Below the pieces are notes generated by a model. The model made no database searches. It worked only from the letters and a program-made list of their open reading frames with translations, and was not told the DNA's origin. From Flaveria trinervia (Eukaryota > Streptophyta > Magnoliopsida > Asterales > Asteraceae): a stretch of DNA of 64,000 nucleotides. The position numbers were made by a program, and so were the translations under genes. This document shows positions 11,561-23,602 of the stretch, in pieces. Numbering within the stretch: the stretch's first letter is position 1; each line of letters begins with the position of its first letter. The stretch spans positions 89,953,281-90,017,280 of the forward strand of contig CM046443.1 of NCBI GenBank assembly GCA_025506515.1. Direction: 5' to 3'.

Positions 11561-12276
11561 TGTTGGACCAAAAGAACCAATGAGCCAGATCAGAAAAACC
11601 TTTAAGTCCCACAGACATCATAACAACTGAAGTGGTCTACAACAGCTGAAGACAAAGTCTGAAGACAACAGCTGAAGACAAAGTCTGAAGACAACAGCTG
11701 AAGACAAAGTCTGAAGACAACTGCTGAAGACAACAGCTGAAGACAAAGTCTGAAGACAATAGCTAAAGACAACTGCTGAAGACCAAGTTCTCAGAAGTTG
11801 TCACAACAGCTGAAATAGTTCTTTTCAGTAGTTGTGATGGTTTACTTTTCAATAGTTTGTAATCAGTAGTTTTATTTTATGTAAAACATCTGAAGTTCTT
11901 ACACTTCAGATGTTATAACTTTAGTAGTTGTAATTTTAGCTTGTACTTAGCTTTTTGTGAAGGTGTCCTCAGTTGTTATGGACATCTTCAGTAGTTTAGT
12001 CTACTTTCAGCTGTTTGTATAAATTAGTTAGCTGTCACTATCAAGTGACATCAGCTGATGTCACATTCCTTTATAAAAGGAATGTTGACCTAATTTCTTT
12101 GTAGCCGAAGCTTGTGCGTGAATGAAAATATTCTCTTTGCAGAAAACTGTCTCTCTCTATAACCGTCACTGTTTGATTGAATATTCATATTATTCTTGCT
12201 TAAATTTCATCTAATTCTTGTTCTATTCCGCTGCAAATCTTAATCTAATTGATCAAACTAGATCCCGATCCTTTTA
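11561..12276 (+). repeat. S1 3' LTR
   Basis: 716 bp, TGTTGGACC to CCTTTTA. It has a perfect 11-bp inverted repeat AACATCTGAAG/CTTCAGATGTT (11885-11895/11904-11914), GAAGGTGTCC/GGACATCTTC (11959-11989), the 20-bp palindrome at 12045-12064 and a TATA box at 12072-12079. The right target duplication GAATT follows at 12277-12281. The small number of differences from the 5' LTR outside the mini-repeats suggests a fairly recent insertion. Confidence 0.95.
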
Positions 12277-12281
12277 GAATT

Positions 12282-13905
12282 GCAAGGGTATAGAGAGCAT
12301 AATCACAAACTGGCTGATAAAATTAAAGAAGAAAACGTGAAATCAGAGATGATAAAGAGAGAAATAAAAAACTTTGAAATCAAAAGTAAATCTCTCATCT
12401 CTGATATAGAAAAACTGCATGGTGAGAAGTATACTCTTGCAGCTGAGAATGAGCTACTTACTGAAAATTTAGCTCAATCTAAAGCTCAACAATCTATGAC
12501 TGAAGTGAAACTTGGAAAGTTTCAAATGTCTTCAGTCAAGCTGTAAGAGATGCTTCATTCCCAAAAGAATCCAAAGAACAAGGCAGGGATTGGGTACAAT
12601 TCATGTCCTCCACCATACAATGACAACTACACTGTCATGCCTGACTCTGTCTCACTCTCTGAAGCAATTGAACCTAAAACTATGGAACCTAAATCTGTAG
12701 TGAAACAGGTGACAAATCCTCAAAACAAACCTGATGTTTATATTGAAACCAATGAGGATAAAATCAAGTTAGGTCACCCAATCAAAATCAAAGAGTGTTT
12801 AGACAAGACAGTGAGTGTCATGAAACCATCAAGCCCTGTAAAAGCCATTGTACCTTTTATAAAATTCATACCATCTATTTTACAAGGCAAAAAGAAATAT
12901 ATCAAGACAGTGAAACCCACTACTGAGAGTAGTTCTGGTAATAAGATTGTATCTCCATAAAATTCAAGCAAATTAGAAAAGGTTTCACTGCAAAAGAAAC
13001 AAACTGCAACACTGAGTTCAACACATAAAACATCATCAGACCCTCAGTCTTCAAGATTAAGGCAGGGAGTTGGGTTTGATATCTATAACAAGGAACATGT
13101 TGACCAGTTTGAGAAAGAAGTGAAGAATAGGTTGAAGAAACAGAAACAGCCCAGATAATTGAACAAAAGTAGTGTTGTGAAGCAAACTACTAAAAGGGCT
13201 GATTCTGATTCATCACCTAAAGAAAAGAAAGTGACTCATCAAAAGAAAATATCAGTTGAGTCACACAAGGAAAAATCTGATTCAAGAAACAAACAAATGT
13301 ATTGTGATATTTGTGAAATGTTCAATCACAAAATAGATAAATGCTTCTTCAATCAATATTGTTCTATCTGTGATATGAATAATCACTCCACCAAAAATTG
13401 CTATTTCAACAAGTATTGTTCAATCTGTGACATGAACAATCATAATACATCTAATTGTTACTTTAATCAGAAGGGGTTGAGAATTCCCCAACACAAGCCC
13501 ATCTCAAAAACATCTACTGTGATGCATTATGTCAGACCTCATCTTCATAATACTCAATCCAGGACACCTAGATCAACAAATGACAGAACTAACTTGAAGG
13601 AATTAAGGAAGGGTCAAAGAAATCATCTCACAATGAAACACAAACTTGACCTTCCTAATCAAAAACCAACTTTTGATAATGAAATTCGGGCTAAATTTTT
13701 ACGAAGAAATAGAGACCAACGATTTTATTATTCATCTGAATCCTCAGTAGATGTTGATGAGATGACTCAATCAATTCATCATCAAAAATCTCCCAGAATA
13801 CCTCCATCCAAATCACAATTCAGAGGGAAATACGAGGAGGTGACTATCATGAATAAGAACGGGAAACCTAGGACCATCATGGCTTGGGTTCCTCATTCTA
13901 ATTAG
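12282..13905 (+). pseudogene. gag: Family A gag, right piece with triplicated zinc knuckle
   Basis: This continues the gag cut at 502. A coiled coil comes first (LQGYREHNHKLADKIKEEN to about 12546), then a basic linker with stops at 12958 and 13156. Three adjacent CCHC knuckles with a 19-residue period follow: CDICEMFNHKIDKC, CSICDMNNHSTKNC and CSICDMNNHNTSNC (about 13300-13470). S1 and S2 have one knuckle here (CEICGLFNHLTDDC in S2). The tail is basic (KPRTIMAWVPHSN) and leads into the protease. With the knuckle at 134 this gag would have had four CCHC motifs. The extra copies may widen RNA binding (inference). Confidence 0.88.
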
Positions 13906-16900
13906 TTCTTTTTGCTTGTAGGTTCATCCACACACGTCTAATAGCCTATGGTACGTAGACAGTGGATGCTCTCGACACATGATTGGAGATCGTTCCCTCT
14001 ATCATGACTTCAAGTACATACAAGGAACTATTGTGGCATTTGGTGGAGATTCAGAAGGTGGTAGAATTACAGCAGAAGTATCTGTGACAAACGGGATGCT
14101 GAGCTTTGACAGAGTGAATTACTGTGAACAATTGAATTTCAATCTGCTAAGCGTGTCTTAGATCTGTGACAAAAAATATTCCACTCACTTTACAGACACT
14201 CACTGCTACATTCTGAAACCTGGATTTCAAATCCCTGAAGAATGGGTTGTCTTAAAGACTTCGAGGAAGAATAATACATATGTCTTAAACATGTGTTCTG
14301 CATCACCTAAGGAAGAAACATGTCTTTTGTCTAAAGCATCATTTGATGAGTCACAGCTTTGGCATAGACGTTTGGGGCACACTAACTTTAAAAATATGAA
14401 CAAGTTAGTCAAAGGAAACCACGTCATTGGTCTTCCTCAAAAAGAATTCAATCTTATTGATCAATGTTCAACGTGCCTCAAAGGAAAACAACACAAATTG
14501 TCTTACAAAACCAAGCTGGTGAACATTAACAATACTCTATTGAAGTTACTTCACATGGATCTATTTGGACCAACTCATGTAATGAGTATGGGAAAGAAAC
14601 GTATTGTTTAGTGATCATTGATGACTTTTCTCGATTCACATGGGTGTTCTTCCTACTTCATAAAAACGAAGCATCCCAAATCATTCAAGAATTTATCACC
14701 AAAATTGAAAATCAACTTGATCTTAAGGTCAAAATAATAAGAAGTGATAATGGAACTGAGTTCAAAAATGAAAATATGAGTTCGTTTTATGCAATCAAAG
14801 GCATTGCTCATCCATTCAGTGCAGCAGAACTCCTTAATAAAATGGGGTAGCTGAAAGGCGAAATAGAACATTGATTGAAGCAGCAAGAATGATGCTAGCC
14901 GATGCTAAACTGCCAATCACCTTCTGGGCAGAAGCAGTTAACACATCGTGCTTTGTGCAAAATCAAACTCTGATTGTTAAAGAAAGTAACATGACACCTT
15001 ATGAACTGATCTTCCATAGGAAACCATTTATTGGATTCCTCAAATCATTTGGTTGCCCAGTCTCAATATTAAACACCCGTGATCATTTGGGAAAATTTTC
15101 ATCCAAGTCTGATGAAAGATTCTTTGTAGGCTATTCTTCTGTCTCAAAAGCTTATAGAGTGTTCAATCCTAGATTGAACATTATTGATGAATCTACAAAT
15201 GTTCAATTCAAGGAACATTCGTTTCCCAAATCTACAAATGGTCCAGACTGGTTGTTTGATATTGACATATTTACAAAATCATTTGACCAATTTCACTTGT
15301 CTGATGCAGGAAATATACATTCAGGTGATACTTCATCAACTGTAGAAAGAAAAGATAATTATCCAGTGATTCCACCTACATTTGATGAACATATGAATAA
15401 AGATGTTCCTCTTCAAGCTGATCCCATCAGAAAACTGTCACAAAACCTTAGTGTTTCTTTTGAAGAAGGTCCCAGCCTGGTACCATCTCAGTTAGATGAC
15501 TTGTCAAAGGAGTTCAAAAATCAAAAACAGGCTTCTCGTCCAGTAGAAACACAAGGTACATCAAATGATGCAAGCAATCTCAGTGTTGCTGAAGATGTAG
15601 TAGTTACTGAAACAGAAGTTGACAATCTTCATAATTCAACAACAATACAAGATGAATGTGCCTCTTACCATAATGAACTGAATGTCTCCAATCTTGATGT
15701 AACTGTTGCTGGTGACACCATTCCAACCACAAGAATACACAAGAATCATCCAGTTGAAACCATTATTGGTGATCTTAACGAGAGGGTGACTAGAAGCAAG
15801 TCTAGTATTGCAAACATTTGTTTGTTCTCATGCTTTCTATGTCAAATAGTACCCAAAAACATCAACGAGGCACTTCAAGACAATAGTTGGATTGAAGCAA
15901 TGCAGGAAGAATTACTCCAATTCAAGAAGCAAGAAGTATGGCAGCTGGTAGATCTTCCCGAAGGACAATACCCTATCGGTACCAGATGGCTGTATAGGAA
16001 CAAGACTGATGATAGAGGGATCGTCATCAGAAATAAAGCAAGACTAGTGGCACAGGGATACACTCAGGAAGAAGGAATCGACTACAACGAAGTGTTTGCT
16101 CCTGTTGCCAGACTAGAAGCAATCAGAATATTTCTTGCATATTCTGCGTCCATGAAATTTACTGTTTATCAAATGGATGTAAAGTGTGCCTTCCTGTATG
16201 GAAAGATTGTTGAAGAAGTCTATGTGAGTCAACCACCTGGCTTTGAAGATCCAGATTTCCCTCACACAGTTTACAAGCTTGACAAAGCTCTGTATGGTCT
16301 TCATCAAGCACCAAGAAAGTGGTATGAGACTCTATTATCCTTTCTTCTTGAACATGGATATGAAAGAGGAAAGATTGATTAGACTCTATTCAGAAAAAAA
16401 AAGAGAAAAGACATGTTGTTAGTCCATATCTACGTGGATGACATTATATTTGGCTCGACAAACAAGCAACTTTGCAAAGAATTTGAAGTCCTTATGCATT
16501 CAAAGTTCCAAATGAGTGCTATAGGGGAACTCACCTTCTTTCTAGGGGTGCAAGTCCAACAAACAGCAAATGGAATCTTCATCAACCAATCAAAATATGT
16601 AGAAACCATGTTGAAGAAATTTCACTTTGCTGACTGTCAGTCTATCAGAACTCCTATGGATACTAAAGTGAAGATTGGACCTGACCCTGAAGGCAAATCA
16701 GTGGATCAGACTCACTATCGATCAATGATAGGTTCACTTATGTATCTAACAGCTAGTAGGCCTGACATTATGTTTGGTGTTTGTGTGTGTGTCAGATATC
16801 AAGCTGATCCAAAAGAATCACATGTAAATGCAGTCAAGAGACTATGCTGAAAAAGGTTTAATCAAATTGATTCAAGTACCAACTGAAAATCAATTAGCTG

Positions 16901-16976
16901 ATTTGTTTACCAAGGCATTTGAACTTAGTAGGTTTGAATTTCTGGTTTAGTCAATTGGCATGATTAACCTTGAGTA
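13906..16976 (+). pseudogene. pol: Family A pol, broken, RNase H internally deleted
   Basis: Protease WYVDSGCSRHMIG has D-S-G at 13958-13966. GAG-pre-integrase is LWHRRLGH to CSTCLKGKQHK. The integrase core has MDLFGP (Asp 14558-14560), SDNGTEF (Asp 14746-14748) and ERRNRT (Glu 14853-14855), with a frame change near 14600 and another near 14840. One 503-codon frame (14871-16382) carries the integrase C-terminus and RT up to an in-frame TAG. RT resumes with YVDD at 16431-16442. RNase H jumps from NAVKRL to YAEKGLI near 16845, losing roughly the whole catalytic core, and ends LADLFTKAFE. It cannot replicate by itself. Confidence 0.93.
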
Positions 16977-18259
16977 AAAACCATGAAAAACATCAAAAAC
17001 AATTTAAAACATCAGAAAACCACAAAAAGAAATCAAGTTTGATAAAGAAAAGAATTTTATGGGAAATGATATAATTACAGTCGTTATATCATTCACTGTG
17101 CTTAATTTCAAAATGTAAAAGACTGAAATGACTTACCAGATATGTTGGTAGGCTCAACTTGGAAGAAAACATACATGCAGTGATGAATTAAAGACATATT
17201 CAATTGTGAAACACTCATCACAAAGTACAGGTATGTATTGGCTTATCTAAATGCATGCGTGTGTAGTAGCCTAAACACACCAGGTAATGATACTTTATGA
17301 ATCTCTTTCACCACATCATGTTTCATCTTTGTTTTGCTGAGCAAAGACTTGATGAAACTTGCACATAGTGCAGATGTTATGATCCAAACGATTCCCAATG
17401 TGGAACATATCCAAAATTGGATGAATCAACAAAGTAATACATTCCAAGTGAATGAATAAAATAATCCTATCATGGATCACCTTCCAAAGTGAAGTGAAAA
17501 GAATCCCAATATGGATCAACATGAAAAAGGATCAAATTAAAAGAATCCCAATGAGGATCAGTGAAAATGAGATTTCATGACTTAAGTAACCTGGTAAGAA
17601 AAGTTGTGAAAAAGTTCTACCATGCATTGTATAAGGAGGGTTGATCATTTCATGCTTATGTGTGTGAGGTACACATTGAATAATTAATCAACCAAAATAA
17701 GATAAAAGTCATTTGCATCAAAATATCAACTAGGTTTGGGTTTAAGAGGATAAACATACCTTCAATCTTCAAGTTCATGATCATGTCCATTTAATCATAA
17801 AGGATGCACAAGTGTAATGTAAGACTGATGTGATCCCAAAAAAGAGATTTTTCTCTTCATTATTATATTAATCAAAATAATATTCAAAAGGTTTTAAATC
17901 TTTAAAGTTTCTCTCCATATGTGGACATAAACTTTAGGGGGAGTAATTTAAAATTTTTGAATAAGTCCAAATTTTTGTTTATTAACTTAATTTTGAAAAA
18001 ACAAAACAAAAAGAATTTTAGTTGGTGTTGTTGCAATAAGTCATACCATTATATCTCAGCTTATGCAGATTCTTAGAAGCATGATAAGTCCAAGATCTGT
18101 CAAAATTGGGAAACTTGTATCAATTGTGACATACAAGTCAATCCAAGCAAGAATTGACAACTTCAACAGCCAACTTCATAAGAAAAATCAATCAAGGACA
18201 CCTCTTCATAAGATGAATAATCAATTCAATCACATTAACTTTTGATTAAGTTCAAAAGC
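16977..18259 (+). other. Family A spacer after pol, with an internal polypurine tract
   Basis: AT-rich and non-coding. It contains several AATCCCAATGTGGAT-like direct repeats (about 17385-17560) and the purine run AGGGGGAG at 17936-17943 in the context CTTTAGGGGGAGTAA. That run looks like a 3' PPT, but the LTR is 5.6 kb away. Multiple PPTs have been reported for Sireviruses, so a second priming site is possible. A small ORF at 18063-18245 is not recognised. Confidence 0.6.
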
Positions 18260-18875
18260 TAATGCAGGTAAGTGCATTAGTTAATGCGGGTGAAGGTAAC
18301 CCATGCATGTAACTAATGCGGGTAACAATATTTTTTCAAGTGCAACTAATGCGGACAATGATTTTACGCTACCATACTAGTGTGTGAAGTAGATGTGGAA
18401 TTTACTTTACCGCATTTGATACAGTTAACAAGTGCAGATGAACAGGTCTCTCGCATTTGCTACAGTGCAATGTTGACCAAGTGTTGTCAACCTCATTTGG
18501 TATAGTCACACAAATGTTGATTGAATTTGTTCTATCGCATTTGCTACTGTGTACAAATACGGATAGGATAAAACAAGTAACTCTACCGCATTTGTTACAG
18601 TGAATGCTGATGAACACAATCACAAGTTACTCTTCCGCATTTACTACAACACAAATGCGGACAGTCTAACGTTCCAAGTTTTAACTTCCGCATTTACAAC
18701 AGTACACAAATGTGGAAAGAATAAAAATAAGAAGAAACAAAACTTCCGCATTTACAACAGCAGCCAAATGCAGACAGTCAATGTCAAAAGTTTGTCTTCC
18801 GCATTTGCTACAGTTAACAAATACGGATGACCAAAAGTCAAACAAATTAATCATCAGCATTTGCTACAGTGGTGA
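18260..18875 (+). repeat. Family A CCGCATTT/AATGCGG repeat block before ORF3
   Basis: About ten copies of (T)CCGCATTTGCTACAGT-like units, interleaved with reverse-oriented AATGCGGA units, several forming inverted pairs (for example CTTCCGCATTTAC...CAAATGCGGACAG). The same CCGCATT/AATGCGG pairs fill the family A LTR at 23700-24065. The block sits where the S family has its own LTR-like motif block upstream of ORF3. Confidence 0.8.
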
Positions 18876-19507
18876 CTGTATCTGCTTTTAAACTTGTAAA
18901 ATCTTTCAAAATGTATTATTTGACTATTTAAAGGAATTCAAATGGGTCATTTAATACTTTTCAAATTTGAGAGACTTTATAGTGAGACGAGCGCAAACGT
19001 ACAGTACACCATCTTCAATCATCATCATCATAAACATTCAAAGATTTTCGTGTGAATCTACTCAATCGACTACTGTTATCGATTCTGAAACAACATTCGT
19101 ATCAGAAATAAGGTGAAACTTTCATAAAAATTTTAATCAAGACCTAAGTTTCAGAATGTTAAACCTAAATCAGTCAATGAACCAACTGATAAGGAAGAAC
19201 ACAAAAACATGTTTCGTTGATGTAACATAATACACCTTTTCGACTTCAATGAGCATGAAAACCAACAAAAAGTCTTATCATCATGAAAATCTTGATATTC
19301 ATGCTCATTGTAAGAACAGAGCATGTTAAAATTGAAACATTTGAAACAAATCAATGAAACAATAGCTCATTAATGGTTCAAACATAGAAACTATGATTGT
19401 TAAATGACAAACTCACCATTTGCCATGACAACAATGCAACAGAAATGACAAGCAGTCTTCCTTAAAGTCAAACTGATAACTAACACACATGTCTCTTGTG
19501 CAGATTA
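18876..19507 (+). promoter_or_regulatory. Family A candidate ORF3 promoter and leader
   Basis: A TATTTAAAGG sequence at 18925-18934 follows the repeat block. The next 570 bases have no supported ORF and lead to the ATG at 19508. This parallels the TATA boxes before ORF3 in S1 and S2, but the TATA match is weaker and the leader much longer, so promoter identity is tentative. An intron in the leader is possible but not demonstrable here. Confidence 0.35.
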
Positions 19508-22500
19508 CATGGCAAATCTTACATGGAGCAAGCTCCATAACGTCATGGTTATTTAAACCCTGATGTGCCTAAAGCTGAAGAACTTAGAGATATGATAAGA
19601 TTCTTATCTACCACAAGGGTAGCATATGCCATGATTGTGAGACCAAAAATCTATGAGAATCTCATCAGGTCCTTCTGGGACTCGGCCAAGGTAGTTGAAG
19701 CTGATGGTGTGAAAACATTAACTGGGAGAATCAACAATGAGCTCACTCTGAGGATCACAGAAGAGTCTGTTAAAAGATGTCTATAATTTGGTGATAGTGC
19801 TAATGATCCTCTTGAACTAGATGATGAAGAAATAACCACATTTTTCACTGAAATTGGTTATGAAGGAGGTTATGAAGCAAAACAGATAGTTAAAGGATTA
19901 GTGGATCTGCCTTGGAGGTTCCTAATTCATATGTTCCAACACTGTCTGTCAAAAAGAAAAACAGGATGGAATGACATTCCAGTACTCACATCTTCTGCAA
20001 TATGTGCTCTCTGCACCGATAGACCGTTTAATATGTCTGCATATGTGTTCAATGGCCTAATTTCTAATATTCAAGAAGGATTAAGATACAAGTTTCTGAT
20101 GTATCCCAGATTCATTCAATGTCTAATCAATGAATCATTCCATGACATTGTTAATGAAGGACCTGTGCTTAACATCCCTCACTATGATGCAAGATCCTAT
20201 AAATACATCAAGAAGAAGGACCCAAGGAACTTTTACAATGTTGCCCACTCACCCCTTCTTCCTTGGATGATTCAGCAATTAAATCAAGCAGGTCAAGCAC
20301 AACCTTCACCATAACCATCTCCACAAACATTACCACAACCTTCATCACAACCATCTCCACAAACATCACCACAACCATCACCACAACCACAACCACAACA
20401 ATCACCACAACCAACACCACAAACAACCCCTCAACCTACACTTATATCACCTCATCATCAATCTCCAATATCACCACCACATCAATAACCTATGTCACCT
20501 TACCAACCTTTACCATCATCCCATGATCACCCTGCTGAAATTGAAGGATCAACAAGTGCATCTAAATCATCCAAATCATCTTCTGATGAGGAGGATCATC
20601 ATGATCAAATCCCTACTATGAAAGCACCTTCTGAGGCTGCTCCTTCAGAGAGCTATGCTGAATCTAACATCAAAAGTCCTTATGAAAAGGATGAACTAAT
20701 ATCTGAGTTCTTACTAAAAATGGAAAGGATGGAAAGAACCTAAACAGGAGAGCTGGAATCATCAATGATAGAAATTTAGAGCTGGATGAGAAAGAAAATG
20801 AATTGAAAGAACTAAAAGAGAAATATGCAGCTGAAAGAAAAGAAAAAGACAAGGAGATTGAGTACTTAAAAGCTACACTAAACCATTCTAGAGAAGAAAT
20901 CATTAGTCATGTGGACACTCTTGCTATTCAGACTATAGCAATGGAGGAACAAGAAAATATCATTGAGGAACAAGCAGAAATCATTTCTAGTCTTGAAAAA
21001 GAGCTTCAAAGACAAAACAAAAGAATCTTTGAACTAGAATTGATAATTGAAAGTCAAAGAAGTAAAGTGGATGATGAAAAGAAAGATGAAGAACAAGAAA
21101 AGGTAGATATGGATGATAACAAGTATGTTTCTGAAAATGAAGAAAAAGAAGGTGATGCAAGTCAAACAAAGTTTAAAGATCAAAGTCTAGAAATGGTGGT
21201 ATACTCTGGAAACACAAATGGCTCTCACTATGAGAAAGCTGAATTTGAAAAACTCTTAGTGTATTAGATAGTTTTTCATCTGAAAAATTAGCATAGATGA
21301 TGACTTTTGGGAATTTGTAAACAATCAAAGGGCTGATTCAGAGCCTATTGTGTTCATCCCTAAGTCACCAGTGCCTCTGGAGAAGGAGTTGACTATGCAA
21401 ATTGTCCCTGCTATCTCTTTATCTGAAGAACAAAAAGAAAAAATAAAAGAAATGTATGAAAAGGAAAAGAAAGAAGAATATGAAAAGGAAAAGAAAGAAG
21501 AATATGAAAAAGAAAAGAAAAAGGAAAATAAAGAAGAAAAGAAAGAAGAAAAAGAAACAGAAAAGAAAAAGGAGGAGAAAAGTAAACTAAATGATCAAGA
21601 GCCAATCACACCTAAAAAGGTACCTGAAGCAGTAGAAAAAGCTAAAACTTCTATCCCTCAACTTCAAACTTACTCAAGAAAAAGGAAATACTTAGCTAAA
21701 AAGGAAAAGGGTAAGAGACCAATAGTTGAAGAAGAAATAGTTAAGAAACAAAAAGATGACCCCAGAAGCCTAGTAGCAATTGCTGAATTTTTGGAAGAGT
21801 ATGAGCAGGCTAAAGCTCAATTGAAGAAATTGGCTGGTGCACTTGATTTAGAAGAAGGTGAGATTGCTGGTGGATATGAAGCTGAAAAGGATGTTCATTT
21901 GGACTATCCACTAAAACAGAATAGATAGTAGAAGACATGGTGTCCAAAGCCCAAACTGATGACTTGATGATTAAAGATATGTTTCTGATCAATCAAGGAT
22001 ATGATCCAGATGAAATGTTTGGAATGACAAATGAAGGAATGAAAGAAGAAGAAGATAAAGTGAAAAGGCTGCTTGATCCAAACATTGAAACAGAATATGA
22101 GAAAGCAATCACCAAGGATACTCCAAAGCATAAAGAATCCTCTTTGAAAAATCACCCGGGTATGAAAGACCATTACCAAGAAGGGCTCCCCTACACAGGC
22201 TGTGTTCAATGAAGAAATCATCCCCAACTCATGAACCATTATTTCCTGATCCTTATAATATGTCTGATAAGGAAATGAAGGACTATCTCTCAAGTCAAGG
22301 GTTCACGAAAAAAAGGATTGGAAACATGAAGACTAACTCACTAAGGGCTGCAACTCTTCAATTGATTAATGAGAAGAAGAAAAACTTAAGAAGCTGGAAG
22401 AAGAATTAGCAAGCACCAAGCCAAGAAGTAGAGTATCAGCTTAAGACATGATGCTGAACTAGAAAGACCAAGAACTACTTGCCCATGTGCTACACAAGTA

Positions 22501-23586
22501 CTCTGAATGGTTTGCAGAACCATCTCAGTTAAAACTGCAAGGATTGACCACTGCAGAACTGATCAGAGGGGTGTCTACCCCCAAGGGTAAGGTTGATCAA
22601 AAGATAATAGCTTGGAAGTACGACGGTACATGGAATATGTTCATGGTGAAAAGGATCTCAGGGCTAGTACAATTCTTTACAGAGTACTCAACTCTTGTAA
22701 ATGCCTTAGAGATTCATGATTTGAAGGAACTAGCTCAACTTGAACTGATCAATCATGCAGCTAGCTATGTTCAGGGGATATGAATTTGAGAACATACTTA
22801 AGATGTTCAGAAGAATAAACAACTTCAATTCATTAAAGACAATATGCATGAGAAAAGATAAAACATTTGTCAATCCCCTTGAGAAGAAGAAAAAGATGCA
22901 AGCTGAAGAAATTGTATTCCCTGAGCTGAAGGTGAAGCCTACAGAATCATTAAAAAGGAAAATGGTGTCTGGTACTCATTCCTCCACACCCATCTCAAAT
23001 GTGTACTATGATGAAAAAACTTATGAGATGGTAATTGAAAGGAAGTGGGGAGGAAGGAGGGAGCTGAAATCAGATTATTCAGTGGATATGAGGTTAGACT
23101 GCTTGATGAATCATATATCCATTACATATACACCAGACATTTCAGGGAATTGAATAATAAACTGGGAGAGTTGGATATGCACTTCTTTCTAAAGTGCATC
23201 AAGTTGCTTAAGTTGGCATATGATCAGATAAGAATCAAAAGAGAGAAAAGAAAGAAGAAGAAGACACCATTGCAGCTTGGCAACATTGTAAAACTTGAGG
23301 TTGATGTGGGGGGAGCTTACTGATACATAGAGATGGACTTTCTACAATTTCTATATGTGAGCCAATTTCACAAAAGAAGCTGCCAATGGAAGCCATCTAC
23401 AACATGAGCAAGATGAAGATTCATGTGTTAAGCAGAGAAAGGATGTCAGAAGCAACAGATTTCGTGAATATGATCAAAGCTATACTAGATCCTACCAAAG
23501 CTGCATTCATCTTACCCCAGAAGACCCAGCAGAATCTTCACAACATCAATCACCTCCCAAACATTGAGGAAAACTTGGCTGTATAA
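19508..23586 (+). pseudogene. Family A third ORF, about 4 kb, broken
   Basis: It begins MANLTWSKLHNVM at 19508, with a frame break within 20 codons. The N-terminal domain (to about 20290) carries YENLIRSFW, LRITEESVKRCL and KFLMYPRFIQCLIN, lining up with the S-family ORF3 domain. A P/Q/S-rich tract (20300-20490) of PSPQ-type repeats follows, then an acidic Ser region, a coiled coil (20780-21267) and a very lysine/glutamate-rich tract with a repeated KEEYEKEK unit (21450-21590). The C-terminal parts (22487-23586) are not recognised and end ENLAV, just before the PPT. At least six stops or frame breaks are present. No membrane span is evident. Its function is unknown. Confidence 0.75.
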
Positions 23587-23591
23587 TCCTT

Positions 23592-23597
23592 AGGGGG
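23592..23597 (+). other. Family A polypurine tract
   Basis: AGGGGG in CCTTAGGGGGTGTAT, immediately upstream of the LTR start TGTTAGACCC at 23603. It identifies the following LTR as the 3' LTR of family A. Confidence 0.85.
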
Positions 23598-23602
23598 TGT
23601 AT

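Larger units (their letters stand above)
503..12276 (+). mobile_element. S1: complete Sirevirus-like Ty1/copia retrotransposon
   Basis: An 11,774-bp element in the order 5' LTR, initiator-Met PBS, gag, protease-integrase-RT-RNase H, spacer, third ORF, polypurine tract, 3' LTR. It is flanked by an exact 5-bp duplication GAATT (498-502 and 12277-12281), so it inserted as a unit into family A gag. The copia order (integrase before RT), long gag with two CCHC knuckles and extra ORF after pol match the Sirevirus (SIRE1/Maximus) lineage. Many stops and frameshifts, plus a lost RNase H catalytic Asp, make it non-autonomous. It is closely related to S2 and S3. Confidence 0.95.
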
